Positions 25,864-34,784 of a stretch of DNA of 64,000 bases are shown in pieces (position 1 is the first letter of the stretch; each line of letters starts with the position of its first letter). This DNA is from CAYJPA01 sp964371945 (GTDB lineage Bacteria; Chloroflexota; Chloroflexia; Thermomicrobiales; UBA6265), in NCBI GenBank assembly GCA_964371945.1, contig CAYJPA010000019.1, positions 7,721 through 71,720 of the forward strand, in the 5' to 3' direction. A program made the translations under genes and the position numbers. The notes beneath the pieces are model-generated. The model did not search any database and was not told the origin of the DNA. It saw nothing but the letters and a program-made list of their open reading frames with translations.

Positions 25864-26634
25864 TTATTGAATGAGCTCATACGTGACAAGCACGCTGACC
25901 TGGACGACCGAACCGCCGGCCTGAACCGGAACCGACGACCGTGCCATGTCTTCAGCCATGCCGGCGCCACCGTAGAAGTCAACCGGAAGCGGGGAGGGTG
26001 AATAGGTCTCGGTCACGGAGACGATCTTGCCCAGTGTTGTGCCGGTGGCCGCCGCGATCTCTTCCGCCTTGGCCTTGGCGTCTTCGACCGCGGCTGTTCG
26101 CGCCTGGCTTGCGGCCTCGGTTGAATCGGACACCACGAAGGTGATGCCGTAGATCGAGTTGGCGCCCGCGGTGACGGCTGCATCGAGGATCTCGCCGAGC
26201 TTGTCGATCTCACGCACCGTGACATTCACCTGATTGTTGACCTGGAAACCGATAACCTCCGATGGGTAGCCGCTGTTGTCGTAGTTCTGCATGATGTTGA
26301 CGCTGTAGTTGCTGGTCTGAATGTCCTTTTCGTCGATCCCGGCCGCCTTCAGCGCGTCGATCACCGCGGTCATCTGACTTGTCGCCGCGGCCTGCGCTTC
26401 AGACAGGCTCTTCTGAATGACGTTCACGCCAACCGAAATCGATGCCTGATCCGGGGTGACGGTCACCGAACCGGTGCCGTTGACGGTAACGGTTGCGTTG
26501 CCTGAACCGGCAACCGCTGTCGCATCTTGCGCGATCGCTGATCGGCTCATGCCGATCATCCCTCCGCCGATCACCGCGAACGCGGTCGCGGCAATAAGGG
26601 TGGTCCTCAGTCGATTTGACACGTTCATCTTCAT
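25864..26634 (-). CDS. SIMPL-domain (DUF541) secreted protein
   Basis: A 256-residue protein with a Sec signal (about 1-35, AFAVIGGGMIGMSRSAIAQ). The mature part is the SIMPL domain: ATVTVNGTGSVTVTPDQASISVGV, AAATSQMTAVIDALKAAGI, KDIQTSNYSVNIMQNY, GFQVNNQVNVTVREIDKLG, and ARTAAVEDAKAKAEEIAAATG. It ends with QVSVLVTYELIQ. Bacterial SIMPL proteins are periplasmic or surface proteins, some implicated in stress resistance; no enzymatic role is known. It has an own terminator and is flanked by the rhodanese-like lipoprotein and the anti-sigma factor, all on the same strand. Confidence 0.92.
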   Translation of the reverse strand: MKMNVSNRLRTTLIAATAFAVIGGGMIGMSRSAIAQDATAVAGSGNATVTVNGTGSVTVTPDQASISVGVNVIQKSLSEAQAAATSQMTAVIDALKAAGIDEKDIQTSNYSVNIMQNYDNSGYPSEVIGFQVNNQVNVTVREIDKLGEILDAAVTAGANSIYGITFVVSDSTEAASQARTAAVEDAKAKAEEIAAATGTTLGKIVSVTETYSPSPLPVDFYGGAGMAEDMARSSVPVQAGGSVVQVSVLVTYELIQ

Positions 26635-26750
26635 TCTCCTCGATGCCTCGTCAGGCGTTCATCCGCGGGCTTGCGCACGACGCTCCGATCGCCAATCCCC
26701 GCGGCTCTCTATAAGCTAGAACGCCGAACCCTCAATTTGAGTTCCATGGG

Positions 26751-27860
26751 TCAGTTCGTCTTTGGTCCTGCTCGACCGCGAAGTCGATAGAGCAGCACCA
26801 GGAGAACCAAGAGCACGGCGAAAACGATCGCCAATACGATCTGGGCAGCTCGCCATGTGGAGTCGTCGTCCGATTGCGTCGCCGACACCTGAGGCTCGAC
26901 TGTCGGGACCGGTGTGACGGTCGCGGTTGCCGAAGCCGTCGCCGTTGCCGTCGCCGTCGGAGGTGGCGTCGCTGTCGCCGTCGGTGTGGACGAAGCAGTC
27001 GGCGATGGAATAGTGGTGCTCGTCGCTTCCGGCGAAGCGTCCACGATCATCGCCATCGTGCTGTTGTCCGCATCGCCTTCCGTCGACTCGGCATCTCCAA
27101 CATCGGCGGAATCCGGCACTGAACCGCCCGCGACATCGGCGGCGAACGTATCGTCACCCACTGACCCCGGTTCTTCTGCCTCTTCGTTTCCCGTGCTTTC
27201 GGTTTCGCCATCCGTGCCCTTGGCGGCCGCATCAGACTGGAAGCCGGAGGCGTCATCTACCGGCTCGTCTGTTGGAACCGATGCCGTTTGCTCGTCCGCC
27301 GACACCGCAAAATCAGACTCAGCCTCATTGGGCATCGTTTCGCCCACCGGCACCTCGGTGCTCGCGACTTGATTAGTCTGTATCTGAGCGGTATTTCGCG
27401 CCGCTGACTCGGTCACCGTTGTTTGTGCGGCCGGCAGTTGAATTGTTGCCTGAGGAATATCGGAGAACGAGTCCGAACCGTCGGAATCGACCAGCGCATT
27501 CCGCGCGCTGACGGCGACAAGCAAGAGCGCGACCGCGACCGTTCCCGTACGAAGGGCGGGCAGAACGGGCAGCAACAGTACTCCAAGCCGAACCCAGATC
27601 GGGGCGCTCGCTCTTGCCATCTCTGGGCTGAGCTGAAACGAGCGCCGCAAAACGGGCTGTGGCAATTCGCGCAGCAATGAGGCTGTAGCGATCAGTCCAC
27701 CGAAAATCTTCCGGCAGTCGTTGCACGACTCCAAATGAGCCGCGGCCCGCGAATGCTCGTCCGGCGTGAGAGTACGGTCGACGAACGCGTTCAGCACCTC
27801 GTCCGCAAGGTGGTCGCCGTGGTCGTTTCGCTTCGGTTGTCGATCGTCGCGATCGGTCAT
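26751..27860 (-). CDS. Anti-sigma factor with zinc-finger N-terminus and long extracytoplasmic linker
   Basis: A 369-residue membrane protein. Residues 15-60 show the zinc-binding anti-sigma motif (LNAFVDRTLTPDEHSRAAAHLESCNDCRKIF, split here; H-x3-C-x2-C). A hydrophobic segment lies near 90-118. Residues 125-330 are acidic and Ser/Thr/Pro-rich with PTATATPPPTATATATASAT, probably outside the cell. A second membrane helix (AAQIVLAIVFAVLLVLLVLL) ends at the basic C-terminus RLRGRAGPK. It follows the sigma-factor gene by 42 bases and should hold that sigma factor at the membrane. Two helices with a long acidic loop is an unusual layout for this class. Confidence 0.8.
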   Translation of the reverse strand: MTDRDDRQPKRNDHGDHLADEVLNAFVDRTLTPDEHSRAAAHLESCNDCRKIFGGLIATASLLRELPQPVLRRSFQLSPEMARASAPIWVRLGVLLLPVLPALRTGTVAVALLLVAVSARNALVDSDGSDSFSDIPQATIQLPAAQTTVTESAARNTAQIQTNQVASTEVPVGETMPNEAESDFAVSADEQTASVPTDEPVDDASGFQSDAAAKGTDGETESTGNEEAEEPGSVGDDTFAADVAGGSVPDSADVGDAESTEGDADNSTMAMIVDASPEATSTTIPSPTASSTPTATATPPPTATATATASATATVTPVPTVEPQVSATQSDDDSTWRAAQIVLAIVFAVLLVLLVLLYRLRGRAGPKTN

Positions 27861-27902
27861 GTTGCTGTGCTGCTCTCGAATCTCGTCGCCCGAATCTTCA
27901 GG

Positions 27903-28595
27903 CTATTCGTCATAACGACGTATAAAACGCTCGAAAAGTTCCCGCGACGACTCATCCTCGCTAAGCAATTCGCGTAACCGCGAACGCGAGCGACTAATTC
28001 GCGACTTCACGGTGCCGATGGCGACGCCCGTGATCTCGGCAATTTCCTCGTACGAATGACCGTGAACGTCCGACAGGATGATTGCCGCACGCTGATCGTC
28101 AGGAAGTAACCGGAGCTGTTGCTCGAGATAAGCAGATAGCTCAGTTCGAGCTGCAAATGTGTCGGGGTCTTCTGTGTTGGAGGACTGACTCGTCCAACGG
28201 GGCTCGACCTCAAACAGCTCGGCATCGAGCGAATCCGCCGGTCGACGCCCGCGAGCGCGAATGATGTCATAGCACCGGTTCGTCGCGATTTTCAGTAGCC
28301 AGGGTCGGAAGAGTCCGCCACGGAACGACTTGATCGACGACCAGGCTTTGATGAAGGTGTCCTGCGTTGCGTCTTCCGCGGCTGTTACCTCACGGAGCAT
28401 TCGAAAGCAGACCGCGTAGACGGTTCGCTCATGCCGCACAACAAGTGCATTGAACGACGGAAGATCGCCGCGCTGCGCCGCCTGGACCAGGCGCTCATCC
28501 TGACGCGCCTCGGTATCGAACGCGTCGTCTAGCGGCGATGCGACATCCGCGGCCGCCGGCTCGGTTTGTTGCTCCCGTTTACCGAGGCGGAACAC
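27903..28595 (-). CDS. ECF-family RNA polymerase sigma factor
   Basis: A 230-residue sigma factor with region 2 (LPSFNALVVRHERTVYAVCFRML, DATQDTFIKAWSSIKSFRGG, PWLLKIATNRCYDIIRARGRR) and region 4 (LRLLPDDQRAAIILSDVHGHSYEEIAEITGVAIGTVKSRISRSRSRLRELL, split for length). The N-terminal 35 residues form an extra low-complexity acidic/Ala stretch. The cognate anti-sigma gene follows on the same strand. ECF sigma factors switch on genes after envelope or redox signals; the targets cannot be named. Gln/Glu-rich C-terminal tail (DESSRELFERFIRRYDE) may contact the anti-sigma. Confidence 0.95.
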   Translation of the reverse strand: MFRLGKREQQTEPAAADVASPLDDAFDTEARQDERLVQAAQRGDLPSFNALVVRHERTVYAVCFRMLREVTAAEDATQDTFIKAWSSIKSFRGGLFRPWLLKIATNRCYDIIRARGRRPADSLDAELFEVEPRWTSQSSNTEDPDTFAARTELSAYLEQQLRLLPDDQRAAIILSDVHGHSYEEIAEITGVAIGTVKSRISRSRSRLRELLSEDESSRELFERFIRRYDE

Positions 28596-28661
28596 CCAGC
28601 GCTACCTGTCCGCTACCTGCATCATTGACTCTACCGCCTCGCTGCCGAACCGGATCTTGAG

Positions 28662-29693
28662 CTAACTGGCTGGAGCCAAATTCACCCTCGTAAGCACCGC
28701 CGGGTTCGCGACAACCTTCGGCCGTCTCCCGAGCAGCACGTCAACCGCGGCCATCAGCGTTTCAGTTCTGATCACTTCAACCGACCGCTCAGAGTAATAC
28801 GCGGCGTGGGGCGTCAAGATGACGTTGGGCAATGAATAGAGCGGTGAGTCCAGCGGCAGCGGTTCGGGATTGACGACATCCAGCGCCGCCCCGTCAAGCA
28901 AAGCATGTGAGAGCGCCCTTGACGCCGCGTCGAGATCGACGAGCCGGCCGCGAGCGGTATTCACCAGGATCGATGTCGGTTTCATCCATGACAGCGCGGT
29001 CGCATCGATCATGTGGTGCGTTTCAGGCGTCAACGGGCAGTGCAAAGTCACGACATCGCTTTCGGTGAGCAGTCGTTCGAGCGACACCGGCTCAGCGCCC
29101 CTCCCGCGGATCTCATCATCGTCAAGAAACGGATCGTTGGCGAGTATCCGGAGCCCAAAGGGCTTGAGACGCTTTGCGACTGCGCTGCCGATCCGGCCGA
29201 TGCCGACAATGCCGGCAGTAAGCTCGCGCAGGGGCGGAATCGGACCCCGAGCCAAGCGATTCATATGATGTCGATGCTCCACCCAGACGCCGGCATGAAG
29301 ATCGCGATCGAACTGCACAATCCGGCGATTCAGCGCAAGAATGAGCGCAAGAGCGTGATCGGCAACTTCATCTGTGCAATACATCGGATAGTGCGTGACG
29401 ACAATACCGTTGTCCGTTGCCGCGTCGAGATCGATGTCGTCCAATCCCACCGCATAGCGCGCGATGACTCTGCACCGGCCCATCTGCTCCATTTCGTGAC
29501 GGCCGATCGTTTCGCGAGAGCTCAACAACAAGGCGTCGGCGCCACGCGCCAACTCCAGGATGTCCTCGGCGCTCTTGACTTGCCCCGAACGAAGCTCAAA
29601 CGGGAAGTCCGGGATCGCCGCAAGGGCAGCGCGCTCCCATTCGAAGTCGTAGCGGTCGGATGTGCTGACGAGGACGTGCGTAGCGAGAGACAA
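28662..29693 (-). CDS. D-isomer-specific 2-hydroxyacid dehydrogenase (phosphoglycerate dehydrogenase/CtBP type)
   Basis: Start chosen at TTG 29693, six bases after GGAGGG, giving MSLATHVLVSTSDRY; the open frame runs further up to 29894 but encodes unlike sequence. The 343-residue protein has the NAD fold GIVGIGRIGSAVAKRLKPFG, then NDPFLDDDEI, the substrate and catalytic regions HCPLTPETHHMI, NTARGRLVD, and TPHAAYYSERS with the active His. The Arg in NTARG and the Glu/His pair are typical. Likely reduces a 2-keto acid or oxidises 3-phosphoglycerate, but it lacks the ACT regulatory tail of SerA. Closest appearance is to C-terminal-binding-protein-like dehydrogenases. Confidence 0.88.
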   Translation of the reverse strand: MSLATHVLVSTSDRYDFEWERAALAAIPDFPFELRSGQVKSAEDILELARGADALLLSSRETIGRHEMEQMGRCRVIARYAVGLDDIDLDAATDNGIVVTHYPMYCTDEVADHALALILALNRRIVQFDRDLHAGVWVEHRHHMNRLARGPIPPLRELTAGIVGIGRIGSAVAKRLKPFGLRILANDPFLDDDEIRGRGAEPVSLERLLTESDVVTLHCPLTPETHHMIDATALSWMKPTSILVNTARGRLVDLDAASRALSHALLDGAALDVVNPEPLPLDSPLYSLPNVILTPHAAYYSERSVEVIRTETLMAAVDVLLGRRPKVVANPAVLTRVNLAPAS

Positions 29694-30013
29694 GTTCAAC
29701 CCTCCAGGAACCTCAACGCGCAACCGGCGGCGCGGGTGCCGGCAAGCCGCTGCAGTGGAAATCAAGATGCACTGAACTATCGCACAGGGAGGACTTGGAT
29801 TGAGGAAGGATTGACTTAAATGAGTGCAGTCCCGACAAGCTTTGCATGACGCGTTCCCCGCGACAAACCGCTCCACCACGGAAACGCCCCGCAACGTCCA
29901 TGGCTTCCTGATCGGTCCCGCGGCGATCTGGTTTCGGAAGACAACCCCGCAATGGTCTTCCGCCCGTTGACCGTCTCGGTGGGGAGTCGCGCATTGGCTC
30001 GGCTCCTCGGGAC

Positions 30014-30036
30014 TGTACGTACAGATTAGACGTACA
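30014..30036. promoter_or_regulatory. TGTACGTACA palindrome plus half site, candidate operator
   Basis: TGTACGTACA at 30014-30023 is a perfect 10-bp palindrome, and CGTACA repeats at 30031-30036 one helical turn and a half later. It lies about 320 bases upstream of the 2-hydroxyacid dehydrogenase start, in a region without a gene. The form suits a GntR- or TetR-type regulator, but no regulator gene is nearby. Confidence 0.35.
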
Positions 30037-30090
30037 CCATGGGTTTGTCAATAGGAATCCCAAACGAGTTTTTGGAAACGGTTCACACCT

Positions 30091-30323
30091 GTAGCCGCGC
30101 AATTTATTGCGCCCGTTGACGAGGTGCCCCGGGCGCAATAATGAAACGTGCATGCTTATTCGGTGTATCAGGGAGCGCGTCTCGCCGTACGACGTCTTCG
30201 TTCTCAACCCTGGAAGGGTCGGGTGCCCTCTGGGCGTGGCGTAGCCCGGTCAATTTATTGCCGGGCGATGCACAACACACAATAGTCCGATCAAAACTGC
30301 ACACTTCATAATTGCGCGGCTAC
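30091..30323. mobile_element. MITE-like element with 13-bp terminal inverted repeats
   Basis: GTAGCCGCGCAAT (30091-30103) and ATTGCGCGGCTAC (30311-30323) are perfect inverted ends of a 233-bp element. Inside, GCGCAATTTATTGCGC (30097-30112) is itself a palindrome, TTATTGCGCCCG at 30104-30115 is repeated inverted at 30130-30141, and 30217-30269 occurs again, inverted and identical, at the end of the window. No transposase is encoded and I see no clear target duplication. This fits a non-autonomous or structured dispersed repeat. Confidence 0.6.
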
Positions 30324-30348
30324 GAGTAAGCCCGCGTTCCGATTCCGA

Positions 30349-31278
30349 TTATCCTCGGTCCAGGAGTTGAAGTGTCTCTCCGAACTGGAGAACTCCGGCC
30401 GGTGTGCACGGATCGGGCCAAATCATAACGTGGGCCATGCCGGCTTCAGCGTAAGCGCGGATGGCTTCCGCATTCCCGGCCGCCGATCGCGCCGGAGGCA
30501 CCGGATAGCGTTCACGCAACGTTCGCCCCGTTTTGTTCTCCATATCGAGGAAGATGCAGGCGCTCCGCGCGAGCGACGCCGGATCGCGTCCGATCTCTTC
30601 GCAAGCCGCGTCGACCTTGGCAATGACCGGATCCAACTCCTTCGGGTCAGCGACCCAGGTGGTATTCCAGCCGTCCGCGTACTTCGCGGTCAGTCGAAGC
30701 AGCCGTTCTCCATTCGTGCCGACCACGATTGGTATCCGGTTCGGCCGGGGACCACGCGGTAGGAGCTCGGCGTCGGTGGCTTGATAGTAGGTGCCCTGAA
30801 AATTCGAGCGGCCGGTCCGCAGGAGATCGTGCAGCATCGCGAAGCCCTCTTCGAACCGGCTCGCGCGATGATCGTACGGAAATCCAAATGTGGTGTAGTC
30901 AGGTTCGTGCCACCCGGCGCCGACCGCAAGCACAAGACGTCCGTTGCTCATTTCGTCGACCGTTTCACAGATCTTGGCAAGCAACCCGGGATTGCGAAAA
31001 CTCATGCAGCTCACCAGCGGTCCGATCTCGACGCGTGTGGTCACGGCCGCCAGTCCCGCCAGCAGCGACCAGCACTCCCACCGGCTCTGCGCGCTGTCGT
31101 CCTCGGGAAAGCGAAAAATCATGTGGTCCGCCACCCATATGGAGTCGAAACCGGCCTCTTCCGCGGCCTTGGCCATCGCCAATACGTCCGACCAGCGATT
31201 GATCGACCCGCTCATGTAGCCATCGCCATTCGGAATGTAGAGGCCGACTTTGATCGGCCGCTGATTCGCCTGAACCAC
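30349..31278 (-). CDS. LLM-class (luciferase-like, probably F420-dependent) oxidoreductase
   Basis: A 309-residue TIM-barrel protein. Family features: KVGLYIPNGDGYM, AEEAGFDSIWVADHMIFRFP, WECWSLLAGLAAVTTRVEIGPLVS, CMSFRNPGLLAKICETVDEMSNGRLVLAVGAGWHEPDY (split), FGFPYDHRASRFEEGFAMLH, RIPIVVGTNGERLLRLTAKYADGWNTTW. The E-GRL-L-GLGAGW block and PI-VGG-type block are the LLM flavin/F420 signatures. Substrate is unknown; relatives act as F420-dependent reductases or monooxygenases. ATG at 31278 is preceded by AAGGAGA. Monocistronic, diverging from the LLAD-repeat membrane protein. Confidence 0.9.
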   Translation of the reverse strand: MVQANQRPIKVGLYIPNGDGYMSGSINRWSDVLAMAKAAEEAGFDSIWVADHMIFRFPEDDSAQSRWECWSLLAGLAAVTTRVEIGPLVSCMSFRNPGLLAKICETVDEMSNGRLVLAVGAGWHEPDYTTFGFPYDHRASRFEEGFAMLHDLLRTGRSNFQGTYYQATDAELLPRGPRPNRIPIVVGTNGERLLRLTAKYADGWNTTWVADPKELDPVIAKVDAACEEIGRDPASLARSACIFLDMENKTGRTLRERYPVPPARSAAGNAEAIRAYAEAGMAHVMIWPDPCTPAGVLQFGETLQLLDRG

Positions 31279-31528
31279 GGATCGTCTCCTTCTTTCGGTC
31301 TTGTAACTGTCAATCCGGGAGATGCTACTCCAAATCCGTCGGCGATTTCGGCCGAACTACCCACAATCGCAGACGATCCTCCTCATTTGGCACTAGAATG
31401 CATGTGAGAAATCGTGATCGGCATTGACGGTCGTCAGGCGTGTCGAGGTGTCGTCCCGCACCGGCAGCAACGTGAGACGTCGTCCGCACTATCTGACCAA
31501 CTGCCCGGATTGCCGGCGAGGGCGAATT

Positions 31529-32551
31529 GTGGACTTTGTCGTCGCTGGACTTGGCTTCGGCGCGCTAATTGTTGTCATCGGGTTCGTGATTCGGGACCTC
31601 GGGCCGTTGCTTTGGAAGCGGCTCGGATACGGTGCGTTCTCCAGGACCGACGACGAGCGCGAGCGCTGGCGTGCATTCTGCCACTCGATCGCGACCATCC
31701 TAACGGTCGCAGGATCTCTGGTTCTGATCGCAACGGTTGTGGCGATCTTCGCCGGGGTTTCCGACAACGCCGGCGAACTCGTGGTCATTGTCGCGACTGC
31801 GATCACGGTCATTGGGATGATCGTAGCCATTGCCACGACGGCGCGCGCTTACCAAGAACTTGCGCCGGTGAAAGCATTCAATTTGGGCATCGCGTCCGAA
31901 CAGAGTGACCTGGTGGCGAGCTCGCTGAAATCGGGAGCGTCGACGGGTGAGGTAACGACTGTCCGCCGAATCGAACAACAGTCTCCCATGATCGTGGAAT
32001 CCGCAGATTCGCCTGAATCACTGCCTTCAGAGCCAATGACGAGTCCAGAGCCTGAGATCGAAGAATCCTTCGACGCGACCAAACTCCTGCCATCGGAGTT
32101 CGACGAAAACTTTGACCACCAGGATGCCGCCCTATTCCAAAGATCGAATGCAGAGATCGTCACTGACAGCTCAACGGCGCCACCGGCAGCCGTTGCCGAG
32201 GGGAAATCAGACGAGGATCAAACTGCAATCGTCGAAACGGTTCCAGCGGCCTTAGGGGTGTTCAAGTCGCGATTGCTGGCCGACATCGGAGTGCCTGAAT
32301 CACCCGAAACCGCGAATGGAGGTTTCGCTTCGAATCTGCTCGCGGATGTCGACCGAACCGCCGTCACAAACGATCCGAATTACCAGTCCCCGTTGCTTGC
32401 GGATCTCGCGAATGAAACGCAGCCCGAGGAGAGCGCAGAGGCAAGCGAGCCCGCGTCGGTCGAGACTGAATCTGAATCGGACTCAGGCGAGAAGCCGGCG
32501 GACGATAAACTGAAAACGTCTGACGCGAAGAACGACGACACCCTGGTCTAG
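31529..32551 (+). CDS. Membrane protein with cytoplasmic acidic tail and three LLAD motifs
   Basis: GTG at 31529 is preferred because GAGG lies seven bases upstream; an open extension to 31424 encodes a Cys-x2-Cys stretch of doubtful reality. Residues 1-110 contain three membrane helices (VVAGLGFGALIVVIGFVI, ILTVAGSLVLIATVVAIFAG, ELVVIVATAITVIGMIVAIA). The remaining 230 residues are acidic and disordered-looking, with three spaced copies of a short motif: SRLLADIGVP, SNLLADVDRT and SPLLADLANE. No enzyme motif. The repeated amphipathic LLAD/I/V motif suggests docking of a partner. I do not recognise the family. Confidence 0.7.
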   Translation: MDFVVAGLGFGALIVVIGFVIRDLGPLLWKRLGYGAFSRTDDERERWRAFCHSIATILTVAGSLVLIATVVAIFAGVSDNAGELVVIVATAITVIGMIVAIATTARAYQELAPVKAFNLGIASEQSDLVASSLKSGASTGEVTTVRRIEQQSPMIVESADSPESLPSEPMTSPEPEIEESFDATKLLPSEFDENFDHQDAALFQRSNAEIVTDSSTAPPAAVAEGKSDEDQTAIVETVPAALGVFKSRLLADIGVPESPETANGGFASNLLADVDRTAVTNDPNYQSPLLADLANETQPEESAEASEPASVETESESDSGEKPADDKLKTSDAKNDDTLV

Positions 32552-32578
32552 CCCTAGTACAGCTGCATTCACGTAGGA

Positions 32579-33532
32579 TCAGCCTTGACCGATGACCGAT
32601 CGCAGCCGCCCGATCCGCTCGATCTCGAGCTCGACTTCATCTCCCGGTTCCAGCCATGGTTGAATATCGGTTCCAAGCTCCAAGATGCAACCAGCGCCAC
32701 ACGTTCCACTGCCGATGATATCGCCGGGACGGAGATCGGCATGCCGGGACGCTTCTTCGATCAGATGCGGAAATCTCCAGTGCATCGACGCCGAAGTGTC
32801 TCGCGAGATTTCATCTCCATTGACCCGCCCGGTCATCTGAAGGTCGACGATGTCGCCTTTGATTCGATCCTTCAGTTCGTCCAGCGTCACAATCACCGGT
32901 CCGAATGATGTTGCGAAATCTTTGCCCTTCGCGGGTCCAAGACCAACGCTCATCTCCTGTCGCTGGATATCTCGAGCGCTCCAGTCATTCATGATCGTAA
33001 AGCCCGCGATGTAGTCCCAGGCGTCGGCGGCGGCTATATCCCGGCCGGCTATGCCGACGACCGCGGCCAGTTCCAGCTCGAAATCGAGCTCAGAGGTTTC
33101 AAAAGGTTTCCGAATCGTTTCCCCGGGGCCGAAGAGATTGCCGGTATGGGCGAAGTAAAAGACGGGTCGCTCATACCAAGCGGTTGGGATCACGCGGCCG
33201 CGCTTGCGATACCCTGACGCGACATGCTGCTCGAACGCATAAAAGTCACGAATGCTCGGTGGATCTGGAACGGGTGGGAACTGAACGGCCTCCCAGGCTG
33301 GCACCGCGGTGTCGCGCGGTACTTGAGCGCTGGAAGCATGCTGTTCAGCAAAGCCACTCGCTGCAGCGGAAAGCTCAGAGAGAAGCTCTGGACCGCCCTG
33401 CAGCACGTCGATCATCGTGAGTTCATCGTCGGTCCTGAGGAGTCGTCCCGCGTTAAGGATACGGTCGCCCTGGAGCACACCGGCAACCGGATGCGGACCG
33501 TGAGTCGTGTGTTGATAGGTGATCAGCTTCAT
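32579..33532 (-). CDS. Fumarylacetoacetate hydrolase-family protein
   Basis: A 317-residue protein of the FAH superfamily: RDFYAFEQHVASGYRKRGR, YFAHTGNLFGPGETIRKP, the metal ligands in ELDFELELAAVVG (E-x-E) and FTIMNDWSARDIQRQEM (Asp), then GPAKGKDFATSFGPVIVT and the C-terminal GDIIGSGTCGAGCILELG. Members hydrolyse or decarboxylate diketo acids with Mg or Mn; the EL-LAAV/G-D-I-GSGT pattern is typical of fumarylpyruvate/acylpyruvate-type and 2-keto-4-pentenoate-type hydrolases. The precise substrate is open. It stands alone, convergent with the LLAD protein gene. Confidence 0.9.
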   Translation of the reverse strand: MKLITYQHTTHGPHPVAGVLQGDRILNAGRLLRTDDELTMIDVLQGGPELLSELSAAASGFAEQHASSAQVPRDTAVPAWEAVQFPPVPDPPSIRDFYAFEQHVASGYRKRGRVIPTAWYERPVFYFAHTGNLFGPGETIRKPFETSELDFELELAAVVGIAGRDIAAADAWDYIAGFTIMNDWSARDIQRQEMSVGLGPAKGKDFATSFGPVIVTLDELKDRIKGDIVDLQMTGRVNGDEISRDTSASMHWRFPHLIEEASRHADLRPGDIIGSGTCGAGCILELGTDIQPWLEPGDEVELEIERIGRLRSVIGQG

Positions 33533-33653
33533 GTCGCGAGCATACCAGGATCAGTTCAACTCCCGCATTCGTTGTTCGCGATCAAATTGACGATTTGAAC
33601 CTGGTAGCCCGATGCTTGCACGGAATCGTTGATGTCATGCCCGCGGAGCAATC

Positions 33654-34784
33654 ATGCACAGTCATTCCGACGACCACGCTCACCATTCCGACCCAGTTGA
33701 CCATCGATCGGCAATCCGTGTGCTCGCGGTCGATGTCGGCGCGGGTACGCAAGACATACTGGTCTACGACAGTCTCCGTAGGCCGGAAAATTGCTTCAAG
33801 CTCGTACTGCCGTCACAAACGCAAATCGTTGGACGGAGAATCCGAGAAGCGACCAAAGCCGGACGGTCAATCCACCTGACAGGTTCGCTCATGGGCGGAG
33901 GCGAGTCCGGGTACGCGGTGACGGATCACCTCGCGGCCGGATATCGAGTCACCGCGACGCCCGCCGCGGCGCGTACCCTCCACAACAATCCGGCACGCGT
34001 AGCGAGCATAGGTGTGATCGTTCGCGATGATGCTCCTGACGACGCAACTGAAATCCAGCTTTCCGATATCGACCTGCACGCGCTTGAACATGCACTCGAT
34101 CTTTTCGGCGTGGAGTTGCCCAAGACCGTGGCGATCGCGATCCAGGACCACGGGTACCGGCCCGGCAGCGGCAACAACGAGGTTCGGTTCGAGTACCTCC
34201 AAAGTCTGGTCGAAAACGGGGGACAGCTTGCCGACACCGTGTTCCGCGATCCGCCATCGGGGATGACGCGCATGGGGGCGGTCGTAGAAACGGTGCCAGG
34301 TGTTTATGTGATGGACACCGGTGCGGCGGCCGTGTTGGGAGCGCTCGGGGACCCGATGGTTGCCGGTGCGGTGGATTCCGAAGGTGCAGTGTTGGTCAAT
34401 GTCGGCAACATGCACACCTTTGCCACGCTGGTGAAGGGCCGCAGGCTCTTTGGATTGTTCGAGCATCACACAGGAGGCATCACCGCCGAGATCATCGGCG
34501 ATCTGGTCGAGCGACTGCGATCCGGTACGATCGATGGAGCGACATTCGCCCGCGATTTCGACGGTCATGGCGCCGCGCTCGATCCTCGGTACTTCGCGGA
34601 GGGTCCGTTCCAATTTGTCGCGGTGACCGGCCCGAACCGAGCGATTGCCCGCCCCTTGGGATTCCACGAGGCCGCTCCACACGGCGATATGATGCTGACC
34701 GGCGCGTTCGGCCTGGTCGAGGGCGTCTTGATGCAATTGGCGAAGAACGGCGGATCAGAGGGCCTAACGCTGGCAGCGAGGTGA
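33654..34784 (+). CDS. DUF1786 family protein
   Basis: A 376-residue protein beginning with a His-rich leader (MHSHSDDHAHHSDPVDH), followed by an ASKHA-like phosphate-loop region IRVLAVDVGAGTQDILVYDS, which is the conserved start of DUF1786. Later blocks include GSLMGGGESGYAVTDHL, PKTVAIAIQDHGYRPG, NEVRFEYLQSLVENGG, VMDTGAAAVLGALGDP, VNVGNMHTFATLVKGRRLFGLFEHHTGGI (split for length). Members are sometimes annotated as pyruvate-formate-lyase-activating-like, without evidence of a radical-SAM site, and none is visible here. The His-rich leader could bind metal. The stop overlaps the NHL gene start by four bases. Confidence 0.8.
   Translation: MHSHSDDHAHHSDPVDHRSAIRVLAVDVGAGTQDILVYDSLRRPENCFKLVLPSQTQIVGRRIREATKAGRSIHLTGSLMGGGESGYAVTDHLAAGYRVTATPAAARTLHNNPARVASIGVIVRDDAPDDATEIQLSDIDLHALEHALDLFGVELPKTVAIAIQDHGYRPGSGNNEVRFEYLQSLVENGGQLADTVFRDPPSGMTRMGAVVETVPGVYVMDTGAAAVLGALGDPMVAGAVDSEGAVLVNVGNMHTFATLVKGRRLFGLFEHHTGGITAEIIGDLVERLRSGTIDGATFARDFDGHGAALDPRYFAEGPFQFVAVTGPNRAIARPLGFHEAAPHGDMMLTGAFGLVEGVLMQLAKNGGSEGLTLAAR

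Noticed and set aside
29713..30207. Minus-strand frame of 164 codons upstream of the dehydrogenase
   Set aside because: It overlaps the MITE-like repeat and the dehydrogenase start; no domain signal.
30104..30304. Minus-strand frame of 66 codons inside the repeat
   Set aside because: It is coded by the dispersed repeat itself, with part repeated at the window end; not a gene.
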